From Hymenobacter mellowenesis (GTDB lineage: Bacteria > Bacteroidota > Bacteroidia > Cytophagales > Hymenobacteraceae), in assembly GCF_030581005.1 (NCBI RefSeq), contig NZ_JAUQSX010000005.1:248001-312000 (forward strand): a stretch of 64,000 nucleotides of DNA, read 5' to 3'. The notes under the pieces are model-generated. The model searched no databases. It saw nothing but the letters and a program-made list of their open reading frames with translations, and was not told the DNA's origin. Position 1 is the stretch's first letter. Every line of letters begins with the position of its first letter. Below are positions 59,160 to 64,000 of the stretch, in pieces. Made by a program: the position numbers and the translations under genes.

Positions 59160-59534
59160 GCTAACATCCTGTATTTTCTCACACTACAACTGTGAGCAGA
59201 CTTTCCGAGATGTCAGTGTTCAACTCATAAGTGCACATTACCATATAGTATAGGCATTCAAGTAGGGCAGGGCTACTATGCAGTATGTAACAATCTCGCC
59301 CGCCAGCAACTTGAGATGATGACCGTTCGAACCACCCTGTGTCAGCGAGGTTGTGAATCGATGGGCGTTTATGGTTAGCTGTGCTGCCAGCCTTGGTGGA
59401 AGGTGGTATGTAGCCTATTGTAATTTCCTGAATGCGAGAAAAGCAGGTTTCCTGAATATACCGAAGCGCCTTATTTGGTATTATTCTAAATAAGCTCTGG
59501 CGGGGTATTGAGACGCCAAAAATGCCTTTTCCCT
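59160..59534. other. Intergenic region between the ribosomal and act operons
   Basis: About 375 bases without a supported gene, lying between two divergent operons. It is more AT-rich near 59150-59260. A GTTCGAACC stretch near 59315 recalls a tRNA T-loop, but no cloverleaf could be formed around it. Both promoters sit at its ends. Confidence 0.5.
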
Positions 59535-59565
59535 TTTGCCGCCTACGATTCCTGACCTACATTTG
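59535..59565 (+). promoter_or_regulatory. Promoter of the act (alternative complex III) operon
   Basis: A -33 TTTG at 59535-59538 and -7 TACATTTG at 59558-59565 with a 19-base spacer match the Bacteroidota consensus exactly. The leader before the actA ATG at 59612 would be about 40 bases. Confidence 0.75.
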
Positions 59566-59611
59566 TGGCCTTGAAATGCCCCTAGCGTTTCGTTTTACCG
59601 TCTATTTTCGT

Positions 59612-60937
59612 ATGAATAGCATTCGCCTCCGTTCCTTACCTCATCTGTTGCTGGCATTTGTGCTCACGTTTGCCGGCATCCAGCAGGCTTCGGCCCAAGC
59701 TGCCGCCGACGTGAAAAAAGAAGGGGTAGCCCCCGGTGCCACCGCAGCGGCTACTCCCGCTACGGCTGCTGCCCCCGCCGCCGGTGGTGGCGATGCGGCC
59801 GCCGTTGCCGCCGGTGATGCACTATTTAAAGGCAACTGCGCCCAGTGCCACGCCGTGAATGAGCAGGTGGTAGGCCCGGCCCTCGCTGGCATCACCAAGC
59901 GCCGCCCCATCTCCTGGCTGATTCCGTGGATTAAGAACTCCAGCAAAGTGGTAGCCAGTGGCGATGATTACGCAGTAGCCCTCTTCAACAAGTTCAACAA
60001 ACAGCAGATGCCCTCGTTCGCCCTGTCGGACAAGGAAATCACTTCCATTGTAGCTTATGTGACTTCGCAGGAAGGTGCTCCTAAAGCTGGTCCCACGGAT
60101 GGTAGTGCTGCAAAAGTCGACGGAGCTCCTGCTGCTGGTGCCGACGAAGCTGGTGCTGGCAAGTACGTTGACATCCTGCTGATTGTCCTTGTAGTCGTGC
60201 TGATTGTGCTGGTGGTGACGCTCGTTATCATTGGTAACCTGATGAAGGACGTGTTGCGCGGCCGCAAGGACCTCGACGGCCGCGACGTAGAGATTCTGGA
60301 GCAGCGCTTCGACTGGGGCAAGTTTTACCGCTCGCCCGTACTACGCGGCATTGTGGGTGTCGTTTTCGCCCTGGTTTTACTTTATGAAGGCGTGCAAAGC
60401 GTGATGGCTGTGGGCCTGACCCAAGGCTACCAGCCCACGCAGCCCATTGCTTTCTCGCACAAGCTGCACGCCGGTGAGCACCAGATTAACTGCGCCTACT
60501 GCCACACTTCGGTATACAAGAGCAAATCGGCTAACATTCCTTCGGCCAACATCTGTATGAACTGCCACTCGCAGATTAAGACAGAGTCGCCCGAAATCAA
60601 GAAAATCTACCGCGCCATCGAGCGCAAGCAGCCCATCCAGTGGGTGCGCATCCACAACCTGCCCGACCTGGCTTACTTCAACCACTCGCAGCACACGCAG
60701 GTGGCCGGCCTCCAGTGCCAGACCTGCCACGGCCCCATTCAGAACATGGAAGTGGTGTACCAGTATTCGGCCCTCACTATGGGCTGGTGCATCAACTGCC
60801 ACCGCGAGATGCCCATCAACTCGAAGGACAACAAGTACTACGACAACTTGGTGAAACTGCACGACAGCAAAAACGCTGGTGCTCCCTTCACCGTGTCGTC
60901 GAACGGCGGCACCGAGTGCTCGAAGTGCCACTACTAA
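59612..60937 (+). CDS. actA: Alternative complex III subunit ActA, multihaem cytochrome c with fused cytochrome domain
   Basis: A 441-residue cytochrome of the quinol-oxidising alternative complex III. A signal peptide ends ASAQ. There are six haem c sites: CAQCH near residue 73 in a mono-haem cytochrome c domain with a possible axial Met in QQMPSF, then, after two membrane segments (~190-215 and ~250-270), a pentahaem part with CAYCH, CMNCH, CQTCH, CINCH and CSKCH. The first haem domain joined to the pentahaem unit suggests a fusion with a mono-haem subunit such as ActE. Electrons pass from menaquinol via these haems to a terminal oxidase. The start at 59612 is chosen for the signal peptide. 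actB follows after about 100 bases. Confidence 0.9.
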   Translation: MNSIRLRSLPHLLLAFVLTFAGIQQASAQAAADVKKEGVAPGATAAATPATAAAPAAGGGDAAAVAAGDALFKGNCAQCHAVNEQVVGPALAGITKRRPISWLIPWIKNSSKVVASGDDYAVALFNKFNKQQMPSFALSDKEITSIVAYVTSQEGAPKAGPTDGSAAKVDGAPAAGADEAGAGKYVDILLIVLVVVLIVLVVTLVIIGNLMKDVLRGRKDLDGRDVEILEQRFDWGKFYRSPVLRGIVGVVFALVLLYEGVQSVMAVGLTQGYQPTQPIAFSHKLHAGEHQINCAYCHTSVYKSKSANIPSANICMNCHSQIKTESPEIKKIYRAIERKQPIQWVRIHNLPDLAYFNHSQHTQVAGLQCQTCHGPIQNMEVVYQYSALTMGWCINCHREMPINSKDNKYYDNLVKLHDSKNAGAPFTVSSNGGTECSKCHY

Positions 60938-60952
60938 GCTAAAAACTGATTG

Positions 60953-61026
60953 TAGTAGACAGTACTGGGTAGTCAGTATTGAGACTACTGATTATTTGAC
61001 TACTGACTACCCAATACCGACTACTG
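60953..61026 (+). repeat. Inverted repeat between actA and actB
   Basis: TACTGGGTAGTCAGTA (60963-60978) pairs with TACTGACTACCCAATA (61001-61016) with one mismatch, extended by TAGTAG and CTACTG-type units. A 15 bp hairpin between two operon genes could protect the actA message or reduce read-through. It is not followed by a T-run. Confidence 0.75.
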
Positions 61027-61039
61027 ATTACCATTTCAA

Positions 61040-64000
61040 ATGAAGTACTGGAAAGGAATTGAGGAACTGGAAAGCGCTCCGGAATTTATGAAATCGGCTT
61101 TCGCCGAATTCATGCCGGTGAAGGAAAGCCACGAGAGCAAGGACGATACCTCGGCTCCCCGCCGCGATTTCCTTAAGCTCATGGGCTTCGGCGTAGGTGC
61201 CGCTGTGCTTGCTTCGTGCGAGACGCCGGTTATTAAGGCCATCCCGTATCTGAACAAGCCCGAGGAAATTGACCCGCTCATTTCCAACTTCTACGCCTCC
61301 ACGTATTTCACCGGCTCGGATTACAACGCCGTACTGGTCAAGTCCCGCGAAGGCCGGCCGATTAAACTGGAAGGCAATCCCGAGTCGCCCATCACCAAAG
61401 GCGGCTTGTCGGCCCGCGGCCAGGCTGCCGTGCTGAGCCTCTACGACGGTGGCCGCCTGCAGCACTTTGCTATCAAAGGCCAGAAGGCCGAGGTGAGCAA
61501 AGTCGACCAGGAAATCCGCACGAAGCTGGCGAGCACGACCGGCCGCATTGCCATCGTTTCGCCTACCATTATTAGCCCCAGCACGAAGAAGGCCATTGCC
61601 GAATTCGCCAGCCGCTACCCCAATACCACGCACGTCATGTATGACGCGCAGTCGGCCAGCGGCCTGCTACAAGCCAACGGCGGCATGGTACCCGGCTACG
61701 ACTTCAGCAAGGCCACCGTCATCGTAAGCCTCGGCGCCGACTTCCTCGGTACCTGGATTTCGCCGGTGGAGTACGCCAAGCAGTACGTGGTGAACCGCAA
61801 GGTGAGCTCGGCCAAGCGCACGATGTCGCGCCACTTCCAGTTCGAAACCATTATGTCGCTCACCGGCTCGAACGCCGACGTGCGCGTACCGGTAAAGCCG
61901 TCGGAAATGGGTGCTACCGCACTGGCACTGTACAACGCCGTGGTAAACGGCGGCGGCGACACGAAAACCAAAGTAGGCATGGCTGCCGCCGAACTGAAAG
62001 CCGCAGGCAGCACCGGCCTCGTGGTATCAGGCTCGAACGACCCAGCCGTGCAGACGCTGGTTACCGCCATCAACCAAGCACTGGGCAACGCCGGTACTAC
62101 TATTGGTGCTGCTGCCAGCAACCTGCGCCAGGGCGACGACGCCCGCATGGCTACGCTGGTGAATGATATGAACAGCGGCAATGTTGGCGCTGTGATTTTC
62201 TATAACGCAAACCCGGTGTTCAACCACCCGCTGGGCGCGAAAGTGAAGTCGGGCATTGCTAAAGTGCCGCTGACTATTTCGCTCAACGACCGTCTGGACG
62301 AAACCGGCAGCCTCTGCCAGTACGCCGCTCCCGACAACCACTGGCTAGAATCGTGGAACGACTTTGAGCCCAAAGCCGGCTACCTCAGCCTGGCTCAGCC
62401 GGTTATCACGCCGCTCTTCACCACGCGCCAGGCGCAGGAGAGCTTGCTGAAATGGGCCGGCAACAACACGTCTTACTACAAATACCTGCGTGCCAACTGG
62501 CGCGGCATTACCCCGACGGACGCCGCTTGGGACAAAGCCGTGCACGACGGCGTAATGATGGGCACCGCGCTGCCCGCTGCTCAGGCACCAGCTACGGCCG
62601 TGCTGAGCCCCGCCGCCGCCGCCGCCCAACTCAGCGGTGCCGCCAAGCCGAGCGGCATTGAGCTGGCATTGTACGAGAAAGTTGGTTTGAGCGCTACCGG
62701 CAGCGAAGCCAATAACCCCTTCCTGCAGGAACTGCCCGACCCGATTTCGAAAGCTACCTGGGGCAACTACGTGGCCGTGCCGCGCAAGATGGCCGTGGAA
62801 CAGAAGTGGGAGCAGGGCGATGTGCTGAAGGTGAGCGCCAACGGCTACAGCGTAGAACTGCCCGTGCTGATTCAGCCCGGACAGCCTAATGGCACGGTAA
62901 GCATTGCCCTCGGCTACGGCCGTACCGCCGCCGGCAAGGCTGGCGACAAAGTAGGGGAGAATGCCGCCCCGCTGGCCATGACGGCCAATGGCATTCAGTA
63001 CATGAATGTGGTGACGCTGGCCAAAACCGAAGCTACTTCGCCCATTGCCCAGACTCAGACGCACCAGACCCTGATGGACCGCAAGCCGGTGGTGCAGGAG
63101 AACTCGCTGGCGAATTACAAGAGAAATCCTAAGGAAGTAACCGAGTACGAGAAGATTTCCACGCCTGACGGCCTAGAGGCTCCGAATAAGGTTTCGCTGT
63201 GGCAGGACTACCAGTACAACAACCACCACTGGGGCATGGCCATCGACCTGAACTCATGCATTGGCTGCGGCTCGTGCGTGGTAGGTTGCCAGACCGAGAA
63301 CAACACCGCCGTGGTGGGCAAGCAGCAGGTTATCAACCGCCGCGAGATGCACTGGATGCGTATCGACCGCTACTACAGCTCCGATACGCACAAGGATTCC
63401 TTTGAAACCAAAGGCAAGGTTGATACCTACGCCGCCATGGAGGACCCTTCGGAGAACCCACAGGTGATTCACCAGCCCATGATGTGCCAGCAGTGCAACC
63501 ACGCGCCCTGCGAAACGGTGTGCCCGGTACTGGCTACCACACACAGCTCGGAAGGTCTCAACCAGATGACCTACAACCGTTGCATCGGCACGCGCTACTG
63601 CGCTAACAACTGCCCTTACAAAGTGCGTCGCTTCAACTGGTTCTCGTACTACTCGAATGAGAAGTTCGAAATCGTGAACGGCCACATGTTCACCGACCTT
63701 GGCCGCATGGTGCTGAACCCGGACGTAACCGTACGGGCCCGTGGCGTGATGGAGAAATGCTCGTTCTGCGTGCAGCGCATCCAGCTCGGCAAGCTTGAAG
63801 CCAAGAAGCAAAAGCGCCGCCCCGTTGATGGCGAGATTGTGACGGCCTGCGCCCAGTCGTGCCCCACCGAAGCCATCGTGTTCGGTGACATGAAGGACCC
63901 GAAGAGCCGTATCAGCCAGCTGCTGCGTCGCGAAGACGGCGAGCGCGCTTTCCACTCGCTCGACTCCATCAACGTGCAGCCGAATGTGACCTACCTGACG
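61040..64000 (+). CDS. actB: Alternative complex III subunit ActB, iron-sulfur protein (right end cut)
   Basis: The first 987 codons of ActB, open to the right edge. A Tat-type segment RRDFLKLMGFGVGAAVLASC lies near residues 41-60, an unusual internal position for a Tat signal but known in ActB. Residues ~80-700 resemble the molybdopterin oxidoreductase fold, though ActB is known to lack the cofactor. The last ~250 residues carry four iron-sulfur clusters: CIGCGSCVVGCQTEN, CQQCNHAPCETVCP, CIGTRYCANNCPYKVRRFNW and the pair CSFCVQRI / CAQSCPTEA. The third motif has Thr in place of one Cys, consistent with a three-iron cluster. It passes electrons within complex III between quinol and ActA. Typical ActB is about 1000-1050 residues, so little is missing. 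Confidence 0.92.
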   Translation, partial: MKYWKGIEELESAPEFMKSAFAEFMPVKESHESKDDTSAPRRDFLKLMGFGVGAAVLASCETPVIKAIPYLNKPEEIDPLISNFYASTYFTGSDYNAVLVKSREGRPIKLEGNPESPITKGGLSARGQAAVLSLYDGGRLQHFAIKGQKAEVSKVDQEIRTKLASTTGRIAIVSPTIISPSTKKAIAEFASRYPNTTHVMYDAQSASGLLQANGGMVPGYDFSKATVIVSLGADFLGTWISPVEYAKQYVVNRKVSSAKRTMSRHFQFETIMSLTGSNADVRVPVKPSEMGATALALYNAVVNGGGDTKTKVGMAAAELKAAGSTGLVVSGSNDPAVQTLVTAINQALGNAGTTIGAAASNLRQGDDARMATLVNDMNSGNVGAVIFYNANPVFNHPLGAKVKSGIAKVPLTISLNDRLDETGSLCQYAAPDNHWLESWNDFEPKAGYLSLAQPVITPLFTTRQAQESLLKWAGNNTSYYKYLRANWRGITPTDAAWDKAVHDGVMMGTALPAAQAPATAVLSPAAAAAQLSGAAKPSGIELALYEKVGLSATGSEANNPFLQELPDPISKATWGNYVAVPRKMAVEQKWEQGDVLKVSANGYSVELPVLIQPGQPNGTVSIALGYGRTAAGKAGDKVGENAAPLAMTANGIQYMNVVTLAKTEATSPIAQTQTHQTLMDRKPVVQENSLANYKRNPKEVTEYEKISTPDGLEAPNKVSLWQDYQYNNHHWGMAIDLNSCIGCGSCVVGCQTENNTAVVGKQQVINRREMHWMRIDRYYSSDTHKDSFETKGKVDTYAAMEDPSENPQVIHQPMMCQQCNHAPCETVCPVLATTHSSEGLNQMTYNRCIGTRYCANNCPYKVRRFNWFSYYSNEKFEIVNGHMFTDLGRMVLNPDVTVRARGVMEKCSFCVQRIQLGKLEAKKQKRRPVDGEIVTACAQSCPTEAIVFGDMKDPKSRISQLLRREDGERAFHSLDSINVQPNVTYLT

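Noticed and set aside
59300-59330. tRNA-like GTTCGAACC stretch
   Set aside because: No acceptor or anticodon stem could be formed around it on either strand.
61028-63955. Minus-strand open frames at the right end
   Set aside because: They are the antisense of actB, whose domains and cysteine motifs are clear on the plus strand and which is open to the window edge.

Overview
The window looks like a chromosomal segment of a GC-rich Bacteroidota, most like Hymenobacter or a close relative in the Cytophagales. This rests on three SusC-type TonB-dependent transporters and two SusD lipoproteins, a protein with a type IX secretion (T9SS) C-terminal signal, an alternative complex III (act) operon, the rpsF-rpsR-rplI order, and -7 promoter boxes of the Bacteroidota type TAnnTTTG. 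The genus call is inference. No rRNA, tRNA, CRISPR array, prophage or intact insertion sequence was seen.

Layout. Positions 1-12.3 kb are an outer-membrane uptake region: the start of one SusC gene (minus), a SusC-SusD-lipoprotein operon (minus), and a second SusC-SusD pair (plus) ended by a terminator. No glycan-degrading enzyme or regulator lies among them. From 12.4 to 17.1 kb are prfB with its programmed +1 frameshift, a stand-alone CZB zinc-binding protein, a CHASE3 histidine kinase, a response regulator, rnhB and a small acidic protein. At about 17.2-17.4 kb a minus-strand non-coding RNA is predicted from a complete promoter, a folded body and a terminator. From 17.5 to 27.3 kb are housekeeping and metabolic genes: a NUDIX hydrolase, plsC-like, gatC, a membrane-TPR protein, an ABC ATPase, a PduO-type cobalamin adenosyltransferase, ilvE, gcvT, comB and a MazG-like hydrolase.

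From 27.4 to 32 kb a minus-strand cluster holds a CusRS-like two-component system, an RND-type adaptor without its pump, and a second response regulator that has lost its phospho-accepting Asp, followed by dtd. From 32 to 44.7 kb are a GT39-like membrane protein, a degenerate SGNH lipoprotein beside a FadL-like porin, mltG, rnd, a prohibitin, queA, an exported methyltransferase-like lipoprotein and several small envelope proteins. From 44.8 to 59.1 kb are priA, a 1665-residue T9SS-secreted repeat protein, a YyaL-type thioredoxin protein, a GSCFA protein with a long histone H1-like tail, and the S6-S18-L9 ribosomal operon. The window ends in actA (six haem sites) and actB, which is cut by the right edge.

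A striking feature is a set of intergenic palindromes in at least three sequence families. The most frequent has ends reading GAACGTCATG...CATGACGTTC, with eight copies between 18 and 41 kb. They sit between genes and in no recognised gene, so they look like REP or MITE-type non-autonomous elements. Other items worth a second look are the predicted non-coding RNA, the unphosphorylatable response regulator, the SGNH protein lacking two catalytic-site residues, the GSCFA-H1 fusion, and -7 boxes so close to start codons that leaderless mRNAs are likely.
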